NCBI GenBank assembly: GCA_905221605.1
Contig: CAJNDS010000613.1
Coordinates: 121,001-185,000 of the forward strand
Direction: 5' to 3'
Length of the DNA: 64,000 nucleotides
From: Symbiodinium natans
Taxonomy: Eukaryota > Sar > Dinophyceae > Suessiales > Symbiodiniaceae
The notes beneath the pieces are model-generated. The model saw nothing but the letters and a program-made list of their open reading frames with translations. It was not told the origin of the DNA and made no database searches. A program made the position numbers and the translations under genes. Below are positions 41,401-46,090 of this stretch, one piece after another. The first letter of the stretch is position 1; every line of letters begins with the position of its first letter.

Positions 41401-44252
41401 AAACCCTAAACCTTTAGTTTGCGAGAGTTTATTGGGTTTCGGGCCTCAGCCTAATGTGCGACACTTGTTCTAAACTCGCGCCCGATCTAAGGGGCCTTGT
41501 TATTGTAAAGGAATCAACTGCAAAACCTACCTATAAGTGGCCCAGGTTTGCAAGCCCTAGGACCAAAAAACCCCAATCTTACGAGTTCGCCTTTCCCTCG
41601 CAGTATCCAAGTGCTCCTGTGATGCGTGTGCGCGCCGCTGTGAAGGGGCCAGCAGCCGCAATGGGACCTCTGGGCAGATAAACCCCTCACTCTTCAATCC
41701 CTACAGAAAACTCCAGAAAGTTGGAACATGCTTTAAGGATGATTAGAGCTGGGATTCCCTTTACTGTACCTTTTGCTGTATGGGGATAAGGAGGTTCCAA
41801 CTTTTCGGAGTTTACTGTAGCCTCAAAACGCGAGATGCAATACTAGCGTGTAGGGTTAGGAGTGTCGGCTGATTGCCTGAAGAGAATGTGCTTACCGCAT
41901 TCCACCGGTTTAGGATTAGGGTTTAAGGGTTTAGGGTTAAGGGACTATATAGGGTTCAGGGTCTAGGGTTTAGGGCTCACATCATCTCGTTTCGTAGGGC
42001 TCGGGGCTCAGGCTTCAACCCTACCCTAAACCATCAGAACGCCAAGACCTAGTTGAGTAAGCAATGAGGAGGAGACTGGGATGTTCACAGTTACTCAAAA
42101 GTAGTACCCCCAAGTAAGGTTAGAACCGTGGTCATCCTTCTTGTAAATCTGTTTATACGAGCCCATGAACCTCCAAGCACACAACTGCAATGACCGTTGT
42201 CAGGACTTGTTTTCGAGGGGTTCCTTTGCAAAACCCTAGATGCATGATTCGGGCCTAATGTCTGACCGTGTAAAGTAGAGAACATTCCGAATTCGACCAA
42301 ATTTCGACCCAGGGGCGGTTGCCGTTGCGGAGAAATCGCCCACCAACAGTTCCCAGCGGAGTTGCAACGAACCAGTCTCCCTGTACTCATGACCAGCAGC
42401 AGATTGTCTGGGGCGCGGGGGGGTGGGCGTGGCACCATCACGTGCACCCTGCACTGCGGTGCTTGAACTGCCTTTGCAACGCAGGATTTGCATGGTAATT
42501 CGAGGTCGCATCAAGACTCCAAGCGTGGATGCTGAATCAAGGGAAGCCAGAGCAGGAGCAGCGTGGTGCAACAGAATCGGTCCAGCTGCTGCTTCGGAAC
42601 CCTAAACCCTAAATCCTAAACTCTAAACCTGACTGGGAGCGTCACCAGGGACACCATCACCGCCTGGAGGATGCATGCATATATGCATGCTACCAGGTTC
42701 CCCCCCCCCCCTTTCATGTTGCTCCATTGCACGAGGGATGATAGTGCAGGGCTCTGGGTCAGGGGTTCAGGGATTAGGGTTGAGGGGGAGGGTTTAGGGT
42801 TCAGGGATTTGGGTTTAGAGTCTAGAGGGTTTAGGGATTAGTGGCTAAGGTTCAGGGGTGTTAAGGGATCGGGGAGTAGGGTTTAGGGATTATGGGCTTG
42901 GAAATTGAAGCGGCTGCAGGTCTAGTGGCTGGACTCATGCAGCAATGCACATGCGGCTCACGCCAAAATTTCCTGTAGGGTCCGTTTTGGGGTTTAGGGT
43001 TTAGCTTCCTATGCGGAATCCGGCTTTCATCTAAACAATCCCCGGACACACACCTTTCAGCTTCGAGGGAGCCTGATCATGAACTCAGGCATAAACTATT
43101 CCGTACTAAGAAGCAGTAACAGCTCACCTTGAGAACCTCTCACCTCGATCCGAAACCCTAAACGATCCCAATCCCCTGTGCAGCCTGCACATGGTAATCC
43201 CTAAGTTCAAAAGCCTCTACAAACCCCAAGCCCTGAACCTTTGCAAACCTTGACTCACATCGCTTCTTGTTCCTTAGGCACTGCCAAAAAACCCCAGGCC
43301 AAAAGAGGGCATGAACCGCTGGGGTTGCAGGCTTTCAGGGGTTTAGGGTTTAGGATTTAGGGTTGCAGGGACACCCAAAGCTCATCCTCAGGAGACGACA
43401 CGGCCAGGGCTCACACCTTATCCCTAGATTTCTAGGTTGGCCCCCGAGCGGCATCTGAAAAGATGCTTAGGGTTTAGGGTTTAAGGTTTAGAGTTTAGGG
43501 ATATTCCTACCGTCCTCTCCAACCCAAGAATAATATAGGGGAATGCGGGGCCTACGCAGATTGTTAAGCGCGTGCCGCGACATCTACTCCTGGGCAACAT
43601 ACCGGATCCCCTTGCGGACCTCTCTGGGCGAGCATCGAACTCCTGGCGTGTGATGGATCCCATACACATACCACCCTGAGCCCTATAAACCCTGAGACTC
43701 TAAACCTCAACCCTGAGAGTCCGAAAAAGTTGAAAACCTAGACCAGAAAACTCTGAAGATTAAACTCAAACTCCTTAACCCTAAGACTCTCAACCCCCAA
43801 ATTCTGCAGCTTGAGGCATTCTTGCACGGGCAACAAAGGGTTAAGCTATTGTCTGGTAGGGGGTTCCCTAAACCCTAAACCCTAAACCCTAAACCCTAAA
43901 CCCTAAACCCTAAACCCTAAACCCTAAACCGTTGGGTATATGGGAGCCCCAAGAAAGCAACCGAGACAAAGAGCAGGCAGGTCTCGTGGCGGCAATTTGC
44001 ACGTACAACATCGCGCCATGCGTGCTTCAAAGCCTGGACCATCTTTTGATGCTCCCGAGTATCCTGCAAGGGACCCTGGCCAAGGAACCCTCTTGCGCGG
44101 GGAGCCGTTTAGGTATAGCACAAGGGTAAAACCCTAAAACCCTAAAACCCTAAACCCTAGACCCCAAACCCCGTGTGCCGGCTGCCGCCGGTCCTCCATG
44201 TCGACCTGTGTGAAGTAGAACTGAGGGTAGTAGATCTCAATGGTGTGCATGC
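11543..44252 (-). CDS. HMGCS: Hydroxymethylglutaryl-CoA synthase gene, more than 20 small exons
   Basis: HMGCS condenses acetyl-CoA with acetoacetyl-CoA to HMG-CoA, the committed step toward mevalonate. Joining minus-strand exons in phase gives the landmarks in family order: EIYYP, GKYTKGIGQ, GTES (catalytic Glu region), NACYGG (catalytic Cys), WDGRYGIAVATDIS, DFCKHDM, ECYLDALDAC, VFHTGGGFHIVKKAFE (catalytic His region), FTYGSGCAASMYQ and YYLMEIDKFGRRFY, then a stop at 11545-11543. Exons: 44252-44183, 32288-32254, 31796-31773, 31624-31605, 30895-30825, 30070-30028, 28737-28666, 27947-27890, 26379-26318, 22078-22042, 21617-21563, 20764-~20728, ~19147-19072, 18641-~18580, 17818-17772, 17197-17157, 16699-16654, 16013-15966, 15245-15216, 14989-14921, 14499-~14435 and 11644-11543. 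The ARPTGG-equivalent part (22.1-26.3 kb), the stretch before the last exon, and the first codons are not resolved. Most donors are GC; a few are GT or GA. Confidence 0.75.
13391..13509 (-). CDS. Exon-like segment, possibly HMGCS
   Basis: GGTAG|GCT TTG GCC... to GGCTTCAC|GTAAGT, with a canonical donor. It reads ALARSKTLSKTILEDDPD, then KPDAMLYREAPTALTVP. It lies between HMGCS exons on the same strand, but I see no HMGCS motif and the phase to the last exon does not fit directly. Confidence 0.4.
14297..14402 (+). repeat. Family D inverted-repeat element (copy in an HMGCS intron)
   Basis: AGTAGCC...GTACCATTTTTTGGGGGTTG...AAGGGGTGCCTGTGGGCTACCAAG matches the complete intron at 52267-52367 along most of its length, in the same orientation. 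Confidence 0.7.
14435..14499 (-). CDS. HMGCS: Probable HMGCS exon
   Basis: CTGCCAG|ATG ACG... reads MTPEASIPLHKIYIEPLPK and follows NSIK| in phase. Codon ends are strongly G/C. No clear family motif; the 3' boundary is unsure. Confidence 0.5.
14710..14920 (-). repeat. Tandem degenerate copies of an exon end plus donor
   Basis: Directly downstream of the 14921 exon, the segment (TACC..)TCCATCAAGGCAC(CGGAGG)TTTTTTTTGGG recurs in decayed form near 14830-14855, 14780-14805 and 14718-14748, separated by CCCTAAA tracts. Confidence 0.6.
14921..14989 (-). CDS. HMGCS: HMGCS exon (C-terminal region)
   Basis: TCGGAG|GTG GAT GAC... reads VDDVPFFDPMEIWKLQFYR, then NSIK. GC donor AAG|GCACCGG. Codons end almost only in G or C. 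Weak similarity to the 'F.EIMKL...' helix of plant HMGCS. Degenerate copies of its 3' end follow in the next intron. Confidence 0.55.
15216..15245 (-). CDS. HMGCS: HMGCS 30-nt microexon
   Basis: Reads ASMYQMRVRP and completes YGSGCAASMYQMRV, like 'YGSGLAATLYSLKV'. GC donor (CCA|GCCTGG). Confidence 0.7.
15594..15667 (+). repeat. CCCTAAA array
   Basis: Ten near-perfect copies inside an HMGCS intron. Confidence 0.95.
15806..15905 (+). repeat. CCCTAAA array
   Basis: About twelve copies in the intron between the 15966 and 15245 exons. Confidence 0.95.
15966..16013 (-). CDS. HMGCS: HMGCS exon (YGSG motif)
   Basis: Reads ALGKIILVFTYGSGCA, the 'GKRI.LFSYGSGLA' signature. GC donor (TGTGCT|GCCGG), then acceptor CCCAG|GCGAGC: YGSGCA|ASMYQ. 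Confidence 0.8.
16038..16208 (+). repeat. TTTAGGG array
   Basis: About 24 copies with a few TTTGGGG variants, starting 25 bp from the YGSG exon and opposite in orientation to the array at 15806. Confidence 0.95.
16265..16366. repeat. Family B inverted-repeat element in an HMGCS intron
   Basis: Starts ACTTGAAGGTTCATGGTTAC and ends GTACCCATGAGCTTTCAAGT, near reverse complements. It lies between the exons ending at 16654 and starting at 16013. Partial relatives lie at 17563-17655 and 18012-18100. Confidence 0.7.
16654..16699 (-). CDS. HMGCS: HMGCS microexon (NTSSVV)
   Basis: GAACAG|G TCC TTT... reads SFLNTSSVVMNLMEQ, in the place of 'GNMYTSSVYGSLASVL'. Donor CAG|GCGGGC joins acceptor GCGAG|GCACTG in phase. 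The other strand is also open. Confidence 0.65.
17157..17197 (-). CDS. HMGCS: HMGCS microexon (LLKIIGPCHTV)
   Basis: TACGCAG|GTGAGC... reads VSLLKIIGPCHTVS and joins through a GC donor (GTCTC|GCG) to G TCC TTT CTG, giving VSSFLNTSS. Confidence 0.65.
17772..17818 (-). CDS. HMGCS: HMGCS exon (KLLPS)
   Basis: Reads IAEEERLLVEKLLPS. The GC donor TCG|GCCACG joins in phase to GTG AGC TTG CTG (VSLLKIIGP). The start is less certain. Confidence 0.55.
18195..18335 (+). repeat. G-rich tract (poly-G and GGGGTT)
   Basis: Nearly pure G with interspersed TT. Frames across it give Gly-rich or Pro-rich strings and are artefacts. Confidence 0.9.
18580..18641 (-). CDS. HMGCS: HMGCS exon (after the His motif)
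   Basis: CCTTCAG|GCT TTC GAG... reads AFERLVRAEGGRLKPDEK and continues HIVKK|AFERL in phase. The 3' boundary is approximate. The frame is open further upstream to 18690, but that part does not fit the phase. Confidence 0.65.
19072..19147 (-). CDS. HMGCS: HMGCS catalytic-histidine exon
   Basis: Reads FWECVLK, then VTDLNVFHTGGGFHIVKK. It aligns with 'DF.FMIFHSPYCKLVQK', where the His is catalytic. The usual SPY is TGG here. GC donor (GAAG|GCCC). Confidence 0.75.
19966..20212 (+). repeat. Long TTTAGGG array
   Basis: More than 30 copies, with TTTAAGGG and other variants at the left end, inside the HMGCS intron 19148-20727. Confidence 0.95.
20566..20685 (+). repeat. TTTAGGG array
   Basis: About 16 copies with a short TCTAGGG block, some 40 bp from the ALDAC exon. 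Confidence 0.95.
20728..20764 (-). CDS. HMGCS: HMGCS exon (ALDAC)
   Basis: ACTCAG|GCC CTC GAC GCC TGC... reads ALDACHATLKQ and completes CYLDALDAC. The exact donor is unclear. Confidence 0.65.
21097..21211. repeat. Family B element in an HMGCS intron
   Basis: TTGGAGGTTCATGGGCGCTC...AGTTCTTCATGAACCTCCCAA. Terminal inverted repeats match the other family B copies. Confidence 0.7.
21563..21617 (-). CDS. HMGCS: HMGCS exon (DGKYSVECYL)
   Basis: Reads HDMAPITDGKYSVECYLD, like 'PDM...YP.VDGKLS.QCYL.ALD'. The donor GAT|GCCGGG faces acceptor CTCAG|GCCCTC, so GCC is duplicated at the junction. Confidence 0.8.
21871..22012 (+). repeat. CCCTAAA array
   Basis: About 20 copies next to the 22042 exon. 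Confidence 0.95.
22042..22078 (-). CDS. HMGCS: HMGCS microexon (DF.K)
   Basis: GTCAG|GT GCC TCC TGC... reads VLHRFDFCK. It joins through a GC donor (TGCAA|GCCAG) to G CAC GAC ATG, giving DFCKHDM, like 'YDFYKPDM' in HMGCS. Confidence 0.7.
22113..22360 (+). repeat. Long TTTAGGG array
   Basis: About 34 copies. With the CCCTAAA array at 21871 it brackets the 37-nt DFCK exon, so the exon lies between arrays of opposite polarity. Confidence 0.95.
23091..23203. repeat. Family B element
   Basis: GGAGGTTCATGGGTACTTAT...CATCAAGAACCTCCAAG, in the HMGCS span. Confidence 0.7.
24519..24660. repeat. Family A inverted-repeat element in the HMGCS gene
   Basis: GCTTGCGATGTTCACCCTTA...ATAAGGGGGGACATCCCAAG with a poly-C run in the loop. 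A piece of family B (GTAGGGCAACTATGGTC) abuts its left end. Confidence 0.7.
26318..26379 (-). CDS. HMGCS: HMGCS exon (WDGRY...TDIS)
   Basis: Reads SASRGWDGRYGIAVATDISE, equivalent to 'SSSWDGRYALVVAGDIAVY'. The GC donor is GAG|GCACAC. An open TTTAGGG array follows at 26404. Confidence 0.8.
26404..26489 (+). repeat. TTTAGGG array
   Basis: About 12 perfect copies, 25 bp beyond the WDGRY exon. Confidence 0.95.
26491..26795. mobile_element. Possible non-autonomous element with terminal inverted repeats
   Basis: Left end TAATGTTGGACCCTCTTTAG and right end CTAAAGCGGGTCTAACATTA are inverted repeats, 18 of 20 matching. Inside, GACTTTAAAGG(A/G)GA occurs twice (near 26698 and 26755). No coding frame recognised. 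It lies in an HMGCS intron. Confidence 0.5.
27157..27278. repeat. Hairpin element with poly-C/poly-A arms
   Basis: TTGCTTAAGAACCCTCCCCC...(A)n at the left is the reverse complement of (T)nGGAGGGGGGGGGTTCTTAAGCAA at the right, about 120 bp apart. It lies in the intron between the catalytic-Cys and WDGRY exons. A half copy (TTGCTTAAGAACCCCCAAGA) occurs at 36269 in the RCC1-like gene. Confidence 0.65.
27427..27528 (+). repeat. TTTGGGG array
   Basis: About 15 tandem TTTGGGG copies, nearly all of the variant type. Frames across it (GFGVWGL or PKPQTPN repeats) are artefacts. Confidence 0.95.
27890..27947 (-). CDS. HMGCS: HMGCS catalytic-cysteine exon
   Basis: GTGAG|GGT GTG... reads GVDQYNACYGGQAAGLCTL. 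The Cys in NACYGG is the acetyl-accepting residue of HMGCS. The exon follows IE| of the previous one exactly. A GA donor (CTGA|GACTCG) joins in phase to SASRGWDGRY. Confidence 0.85.
28490..28521 (+). repeat. Poly-C run followed by A- and TA-rich sequence
   Basis: About 30 C, then AAACAAAAAGC and a (TA)n stretch to 28595. Confidence 0.9.
28666..28737 (-). CDS. HMGCS: HMGCS exon (DRSKS motif)
   Basis: CACAG|GAC...ATCGAG|GTGCCG reads DRSKSMKSYVMDIFERYA, then NESNIE. It matches 'DKSKSVKT.LM.LFE.SGN..IEG'. GT donor. Confidence 0.85.
30028..30070 (-). CDS. HMGCS: HMGCS exon with the GTES motif
   Basis: GCCCAG|G AAT... reads NAIGRIDIGTESIQ, equivalent to 'IGRLEVGTETI', which carries the catalytic Glu. 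The GA donor (CAG|GACACG) faces acceptor ACAG|GACCGG at the next exon, a CAGGAC duplication. Confidence 0.8.
30825..30895 (-). CDS. HMGCS: HMGCS exon (TVV..L.ER helix)
   Basis: AGCAG|GAT...GTCCA|GTGAGT reads DPISFAMTVVHRLLERMDA, then KGRVQ. It matches 'DINSL.MTVV.NLMER' of HMGCS. It has a canonical GTGAGT donor and joins in phase to NAIGRIDIGTES. Confidence 0.75.
31605..31624 (-). CDS. HMGCS: HMGCS 20-nt microexon
   Basis: GCTGAG|GATACCCC...GACGAG|GACG reads (R)YPSDDE. It joins the 31773 and 30895 exons in phase and gives the acidic 'D.ED' before the DPISFAMTVV helix. GA donor. The call depends on its neighbours. Confidence 0.55.
31773..31796 (-). CDS. HMGCS: HMGCS 24-nt microexon
   Basis: GTGCCAG|GC ATT GGC CAG GTC GAA GCA CGA C reads (G)IGQVEAR and continues KYTK(G) with the conserved GLGQ-type motif. 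The donor is GC, directly before an in-frame TGA. Confidence 0.6.
31902..32020. repeat. Family B element in an HMGCS intron
   Basis: ACTTGTAGGTACATGGGTAC...AAGTACCCATGAACTTGGAA in the intron between the 24-nt and 35-nt exons, immediately right of an 11-copy CCCTAAA array (31814-31900). Confidence 0.7.
32102..32219. repeat. 118-bp hairpin element
   Basis: CCCAGAGACTCCAAAACCCC TTAATTAGGGAAT at the left mirrors ATTCCTTAATTGAGGGG TTTTGGAGTCTCTGGG at the right: terminal inverted repeats of about 33 bp. It is the second element in the same HMGCS intron, 35 bp from the next exon. Confidence 0.75.
32254..32288 (-). CDS. HMGCS: HMGCS microexon (GKYT motif)
   Basis: 35-nt exon, AATGCAG|G TAC..., reading YGPTVIGKYTKG, as in 'YDGV.AGKYTIGLGQ' of HMGCS. 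The donor is GC (AAAG|GCCC). Confidence 0.7.
32538..32630 (+). repeat. TTTAGGG array
   Basis: About 13 copies. Confidence 0.95.
32799..32872 (-). CDS. Unassigned exon-like segment
   Basis: CTAAG|TGC TGG... to GCGCCTAG|GTAGGC with a canonical donor. It reads CWRQRPRNKRQKDEDDAPR: basic, then acidic. On the HMGCS strand between its exons, but without a family motif. Confidence 0.3.
33128..33263 (+). repeat. CCCTAAA array with a CCCTGAA block
   Basis: About 11 CCCTAAA copies, then about 8 CCCTGAA copies, another block-wise variant. Confidence 0.95.
34183..34240. repeat. Family H dispersed repeat, copy 1
   Basis: Partner of 55721-55776; roughly 80% identical by eye over 55-60 bp. Confidence 0.65.
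35384..35438 (+). repeat. CAG trinucleotide repeat
   Basis: About 16 CAG units with CAA interruptions (CTG on the gene strand). A poly-Leu/poly-Cys frame across it has no other support. Confidence 0.9.
35672..35917 (-). CDS. Terminal exon of the RCC1-like gene
   Basis: Reads DVRELRATREAFAALLGDG, then TVVTWGDAAHGGDSSSVQ and a second, shortened module ending VQELLMC and a stop. Confidence 0.75.
   Translation of the reverse strand, partial: DVRELRATREAFAALLGDGTVVTWGDAAHGGDSSSVQAQLKDVQELHAAASVFYAILANGSIVVWGGPADGAQAVQELLMC
35672..40343 (-). CDS. RCC1-like repeat protein with ubiquitin-like N-terminus
   Basis: The gene starts at ATG 40343 (MIHLEVSLLSGRSSSLAV, then LDALQQQAKDALKVGALQ). A second segment near 39740-39830 reads GRLLTAAGVTLAGT, then VAEAGLQT; together they form a ubiquitin-like domain seen in a large dinoflagellate family. 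Then follow modules of the type 'AT..AFAA...DGSVVTWG...GGDSS.VQ.QL..V', related to RCC1 blades. Exons: 40343-40221, ~39830-39740, ~39475-39365, 39240-39205, 39060-38959, 38610-38437, 38332-38260, 37615-~37515, ~36890-36785, 36437-36360, 36101-36039 and 35917-35672 (TGA stop). Most junctions close in phase and carry short duplications at AG|G; the join from 37515 to 36890 is unresolved. At least seven modules. The binding partner is unknown; automated annotation as a HERC-type ligase would not be justified because no HECT domain is seen. Confidence 0.8.
36039..36101 (-). CDS. RCC1-like module exon
   Basis: Reads AMSWGHPARGGDSSSVQHH, then LR. GA donor AGA|GAGG; next acceptor TTAG|GATG. Confidence 0.75.
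36121..36229. repeat. Family B element in an RCC1-like intron
   Basis: TACTTGAAGGTGCAGGGGGA...GCGTACCCATGAAGCTCCAAGTA. It fills much of the intron 36102-36359; the rest is degenerate CCCTAAA and half of a TTGCTTAAGAACCC element. Confidence 0.7.
36360..36437 (-). CDS. RCC1-like module exon
   Basis: Reads VARELRDVRQIISSHEAFA, then AILEDGS. GT donor TCC|GTTCC; joins AMSWGHP... in phase across the 258-bp intron 36102-36359. Confidence 0.75.
36785..36890 (-). CDS. RCC1-like module exon
   Basis: Reads DVRDVRATSMAFAALRGDG, then RVVVWGDDFSGG. Boundaries approximate. Confidence 0.7.
37515..37615 (-). CDS. RCC1-like module exon
   Basis: Reads VRQLAATEAAFAARREDGS, then VVTWGWHDFGGD. The acceptor TAG is the end of a family B element. 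3' end approximate. Confidence 0.75.
37617..37754. repeat. Family B element ending at a splice acceptor
   Basis: CTTTGAAGGATCATGGGTAC...AGTAACCATGAACCTCCAGG. Its left end abuts exon 37615, so the intron's TAG acceptor is supplied by the element. It lies in the 644-bp intron 37616-38259, which also has inverted GGGACC/GGTCCC blocks at 38020-38170. Confidence 0.75.
38260..38332 (-). CDS. RCC1-like module exon
   Basis: Reads DGSVVTWGHYENGGDSSDV, then QDQLK(G). GC donor AAAG|GCGCGCG; next acceptor GTAG|GCGTGCG. Confidence 0.85.
38437..38610 (-). CDS. RCC1-like module exon (longest)
   Basis: Reads DVKQIAATSSAFAAIRDDG, then SIVAWG...GGDCSAVADQLRDAQ and QAFAALLQ. GA donor CTGCAG|GATCC; next acceptor CTCAAG|GATGG (AGGAT duplicated). 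Confidence 0.85.
38611..38958 (-). other. Intron holding a perfect telomere-like array
   Basis: Exon junctions QAQLK|DVKQI fix this 348-bp intron. AGGAC is present at both ends. It contains about 28 uninterrupted CCCTAAA copies (38710-38909). Confidence 0.75.
38959..39060 (-). CDS. RCC1-like module exon
   Basis: Reads ATSTAFAALLGDGSVVTWG, then GGDSSDVQAQLK. The GA donor is AAG|GACTCA. Confidence 0.8.
39205..39240 (-). CDS. 36-nt microexon of the RCC1-like gene
   Basis: Reads VHEQLRNVQHLQ. It completes GGDSSH|VHEQLRNV before, and HLQ|ATSTAFAAL after; TGCAGGC is present at both ends of the next intron. Confidence 0.75.
39365..39475 (-). CDS. RCC1-like module exon
   Basis: AACGCAG|GCAAAACTT... 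reads AKLFESGTGNASAFAAI, then RGDGSVATWG...GGDSSH. GT donor CAT|GTGCC; the next acceptor AAG|GTGCAC repeats GTGC. Confidence 0.65.
40021..40134. repeat. Family A element in an RCC1-like intron
   Basis: AACTTGGGATGTTCCTCCTC...AAGGGGGAACCTCCCAAAGTT with poly-C in the loop, in intron 1, next to a CCCTAAA array of about 12 copies. Confidence 0.75.
40221..40343 (-). CDS. First exon of the RCC1-like gene
   Basis: ATG ATC CAT CTC GAA... encodes the start of a ubiquitin-like fold. The 3' end is TTGCAA|GTTTAGGG: the GT donor is the first base pair of a telomere-like array (40136-40220). Confidence 0.7.
41701..41820. repeat. 120-bp element with 27-bp terminal inverted repeats
   Basis: CTACAGAAAACTCCAGAAAG TTGGAAC at the left against GTTCCAACTTTTCGGAGTTT ACTGTAG at the right; about 25 of 27 match as inverted repeats. 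Confidence 0.75.
43868..43930 (+). repeat. CCCTAAA array
   Basis: Nine perfect copies. Confidence 0.95.
44183..44252 (-). CDS. HMGCS: HMGCS N-terminal exon (beyond the RCC1-like gene)
   Basis: Reads GMHTIEIYYPQFYFTQVDM, matching the 'VGI.A.EIYFP..YV.Q' start of HMGCS. The acceptor is TCAAG|GC. A GC donor (CGGCA|GCCGG) leaves phase 2, which joins exactly to the exon at 32288 (CA|G TAC GGC). It is about 11.9 kb from that exon, with the RCC1-like gene in between, so a duplicated fragment or a misassembly are alternatives. Confidence 0.6.
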
Positions 44253-44274
44253 CTTGAGGGCGACTCTTGGAAGT

Positions 44275-44425
44275 TGATTGGGTACTCCTAAGTAGGATTG
44301 TGACCTTAAAAACCCCTGAAAACCCTCAAACCCCTAAACCCCAACCATGGTTATGACCCTCTTTAGGGTACCAAAAACTCTACGTATAGGTACCCCCCCC
44401 CCCTCGCCCCGCATGAAGCTACAAG
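44275..44425. repeat. Family B element interrupted by telomere-like sequence
   Basis: Left part GGGTACTCCTAAGTAGGATTG and right part ATGGTTATGACC...CATGAAGCTACAAG are family B. Between them lies TTAAAAACCCCTGAAAACCC TCAAACCCCTAAACCCC. It starts 23 bp from the HMGCS N-terminal exon. Confidence 0.55.
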
Positions 44426-45317
44426 TTCCAACACGGGCTAAGGGCATGGGATTCTGGGTTCAGGGTCCAGGGGTTTAGGGTTCATGGGTTTGGGCTTTAG
44501 GGTTGAGTGTACGTGAGGGCAAGGCTCATCTTGGGCTTTCCAAACCCAAAACCTGACCTAAACTTACTGGACATGTTGTGGAGAATTTCGCATGAAAGCT
44601 TCCTGTATGATTTACTCCTTTTCTGCATTCCATCAGGTGGTTTTAGGCGCCTAACTCAGAAAAAATGCGAAGAGAAAGAACGAATAAGTACCTTTTCGAA
44701 CCCTACAGTAGAGCCTAAACCCCCAATCGTGAAGGTTTTAGGTCTAGGGCTTAGGGTGCATGGTTCAGGATAAAGTTTAGGGCTTGGGGTTCAGGGTGCA
44801 GCGTTTGCAGGCCTGTTCAGCATCTTAGTCTACCTTTCGGGCCCTAAAACCGAAACCTTATCACATAGGGGCCTGCTTCTTTTCGTTGGGTATTGTGGGT
44901 AGCTTGCATAAAGCTACTACAAGGGTATAAGGTGAACTTGCCGGCGGCTGCTGTGTGAAAGGTTTAGGCTTTGGTGTGTTTAGCGTCTAGGGCTAGTAGG
45001 GTTTAGCCCCAGACCCACAAACTCCGCAAATCTACCAACTCCAACCGAAAGCCGTGAACTGAAACCCCAACCGAAAGCCATGAACTGAAACCCTCGGACC
45101 CTCGACCTCCCAGACGTACAGGATGACATTTCCCAACCCCTGCACTCTATCCCTTGTTCTGGTCCCTTACCTTGAAGGGGTTCTGAAGTATGGGGCCCTG
45201 GCTTTAGGGTTGAGGTTTTGGAGGGTTAGGGGCTCAGGATATCCCATCAAACGACTTCGCAACATGACGCGTACTTGAAGGTTCAGGCCGACGGTCTGGA
45301 CTTGCTCCCCGGCTCAC

Positions 45318-45546
45318 TCATCGTCCGGGTCTCCAGCCGTCCAAAGGCGCCTCCAAGTCCGAATCTGACAACCCGCCCCGCCCCTGGCAAGGCCTTGTGC
45401 GGGTAGTCAATTTTTGTTTTTCGGTGGTGTTCGCTGCGGGGTGAGGCTCCCCTTCTTCGTCGTCGAGGACGCCCCGGACGTACTTCTCAGTGACAATCGC
45501 CTCCTCTCGGGGGTTTTCTCGCTGTCCGCCATCATCATAGCTATCC
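45318..45546 (-). CDS. Unassigned exon or gene end, acidic protein
   Basis: GGATAG|C TAT GAT GAT... opens about 76 codons to a TGA at 45320-45318. It reads YDDGGQRENPREEAIVTEKY, VRGVLDDEEGEPHP, later GGLSDSDLEAPLDGWRPGR. Most codons end in G or C. A second frame starting ATGATGATGGCG (MMMADSEKTPERRRLSLRST) is also open for 44 codons; I favour the first on codon use. No known domain. Confidence 0.45.
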
Positions 45547-45692
45547 CTCCTTATAACCCTACGTTGAAGTACCCTAAACCCTAAACCCTAAACCCTAAAC
45601 CCAAGACCCTAAACCCTTAAACCCTAAACCCTAAACCCTAAACCCTAAACCCTACTCATAACCCCACGTATAACCCTACCCATGAACCTCCA
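45540..45692. repeat. Family B relative carrying a telomere-like insert
   Basis: CCTTATAACCCTACGTTGAAGTA, then about 13 CCCTAAA units, then CTCATAACCCC...TACCCATGAACCTCCAAGGA. Confidence 0.55.
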
Positions 45693-45749
45693 AGGATCCC
45701 AACCGGCCAGGCTCGACTCTAAGCCTCATCCACCCGAACCCGAAAATCA

Positions 45750-46090
45750 TGTAGGGTTTAGGGTCTAGGGTTTAGGGTTTAGGGTTTAGGGTTTAGGGTT
45801 TAGGGTTTAGAGTTTAGGGTTTAAGGGTTTAGGGTTTAGGGTTTAAGGTTTAGGGTTTAAGGGTTTAAGGGTTTAAGGGTTTAAGGGTTCAAGGGTTCAA
45901 GGGTTTAAGGGTTTAAGGGTTCAAGGGTTTAAGGGTTTAAGGGTTTAAGGGTTTAAGGGTTTAAGGGTTTAAGGGTTTAAGGGTTTAAGGGTTTAGGGGT
46001 TTAGGGGTTTAAGGGTTTAGGGTTTAGGCTTTAGGGCTTAGTGCTCAGGGTTTAGGGTTTAGGGTTAGGGTTTAGGGTTAGGGTTTAGGC
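45750..46090 (+). repeat. TTTAGGG array with a long TTTAAGGG block
   Basis: Begins TTTAGGG, becomes about 20 units of TTTAAGGG/TTCAAGGG (45845-46005), then returns to TTTAGGG. Block structure shows local amplification of an 8-mer variant. Confidence 0.95.

Larger units (their letters stand above)
40344..44182. other. Interval upstream of the RCC1-like gene
   Basis: Degenerate telomere-like tracts, poly-G at 41289-41305, a hairpin element at 41701-41820 and a partial family B copy at 42090-42178. Two overlapping minus frames run 42091-42571, with no domain recognised. 41465-41530 resembles 15400-15490 (shared AAAGG.ACTCAAC...AAACCTACCT), an unnamed dispersed repeat. If HMGCS includes the 44.2 kb exon, this is intron. 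Confidence 0.35.
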
